Origin: Collinsella sp.
Lineage (GTDB): Bacteria > Actinomycetota > Coriobacteriia > Coriobacteriales > Coriobacteriaceae
NCBI GenBank assembly: GCA_018378775.1
Contig: JAGZWV010000075.1
Span: 1 to 5,151, forward strand
Direction of reading: 5' to 3'
DNA length: 5,151 nucleotides
Below, one piece after another: positions 4,666-5,151 of the stretch (its first letter is position 1; each line of letters starts with the position of its first letter). The position numbers and the translations under genes were made by a program. The notes beneath the pieces are model-generated. The model saw nothing but the letters and a program-made list of their open reading frames with translations, ran no database searches and had not been told where the DNA came from.

Positions 4666-5151
4666 TTAGTTGTGTTTAGTAAGCTCGAGCACGCTGCCCT
4701 TAACGATAAGCGCCGGCTCCAGAACGACTTCTTCGGCACGTCTACCGCCCCTACCGGCAAGACGCTTGGACATGCAGCCAAAAGCATGCTCCGCAAGGAC
4801 ACCAGGATCCTGCTCAATCGCGGTCAGCGCCGGCTCAAAGAGAACGTCGGCCGCCGAGTTGTCATAGCTCACCACCGAGATATCGCCCGGGATGCTCTTC
4901 CCCATCTCGTGCAAGCGCTTGAGCAGACCGAGGGCGATGTTATCCGAACTTGCGAACACAGCGGTGGCATCAGTTGCGAGCACCGCCTCCGAGGCCTCAT
5001 AGGCACTCGGAATGTAGTACTCGCTCTCAAACTCCAAACGTGCGTCGATAGGCAGGCCAACCTCGCGCAGCGCGCGCTCATAGCCGGCAAGTCGCTTACG
5101 CCCCGTATTGGAACGGCGCGCGTTAACCAAGCAGGCAATGCGACGGTGGCC
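4666..5151 (-). CDS. LacI/GalR-family transcriptional regulator, C-terminal part only
   Basis: The frame is open from the right edge of the window to a TAA at 4668-4666, giving 161 residues; the N-terminal helix-turn-helix is outside. The visible part is the sugar-binding, periplasmic-binding-protein-like core (PF13377 type). It begins GHRRIACL, then RKRLAGYERAL, the segment TAVFASSDNIALGLLKRL, then IPGDISVVSYDN, LTAIEQD and a closing LIVKGSV, all in family order. Such proteins bind DNA as dimers and release or tighten on binding a sugar or sugar phosphate; the effector is not predictable here. The gene is upstream of xfp in the same direction, with a 204-bp gap holding two LacI-type operators, so control of xfp is the natural inference. 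The last sense codons coincide with a short direct repeat (GTGTTTAGT at 4662-4670 and 4672-4680). Confidence 0.93.
   Translation of the reverse strand, partial: GHRRIACLVNARRSNTGRKRLAGYERALREVGLPIDARLEFESEYYIPSAYEASEAVLATDATAVFASSDNIALGLLKRLHEMGKSIPGDISVVSYDNSAADVLFEPALTAIEQDPGVLAEHAFGCMSKRLAGRGGRRAEEVVLEPALIVKGSVLELTKHN

Noticed and set aside
4662..4680. Direct repeat GTGTTTAGT twice, one base apart
   Set aside because: It is only 9 bp and overlaps the regulator stop codon; it is most likely local slippage with no evident role.

Overview
The window looks like a chromosomal segment of a high-GC, sugar-fermenting actinobacterium. The overall character (phosphoketolase, LacI-type regulator, AEC transporter, GC-rich intergenic hairpins) suggests a gut coriobacterium such as Collinsella. 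That placement is inference; no rRNA or other marker gene is present.

All four genes lie on the minus strand, so transcription runs from right to left. In that order they are: the C-terminal half of a LacI-family transcriptional regulator (4666 to the window end, cut off); a complete phosphoketolase, Xfp (4461 to 1933); a complete AEC-family permease (1612 to 674); and the first 80 codons of an unrecognised small protein (240 to 1, cut off). The gap between regulator and phosphoketolase carries a -10-like box and two AAAACGTTTT operator-like palindromes whose centres are 21 bp apart. This suggests that xfp is controlled by a LacI-family repressor, most simply the neighbour. Xfp would split xylulose-5-P or fructose-6-P into acetyl-phosphate plus a triose- or erythrose-phosphate. 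The permease may export or import an organic anion, but nothing in the sequence fixes its substrate.

The unusual part is the non-coding DNA. The gap downstream of xfp (1613-1932) and the gap downstream of the permease (241-673) each carry a copy of the same ~290-bp block. Each block consists of a long near-perfect hairpin (A), a ~112-bp spacer with smaller nested inverted repeats and an A-run, and a second long hairpin (B). All four hairpins share the same 13-nt apex, TGGGCTTCGCGAA, which reads in opposite orientation in A and B. The B stems are almost identical between the blocks. The middle 15-16 bp of the A stem is unrelated between the blocks, yet each A stem is perfectly self-complementary. 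This is a dispersed, structure-conserved intergenic element that I cannot match to a named family, and it is the most interesting content of the window.
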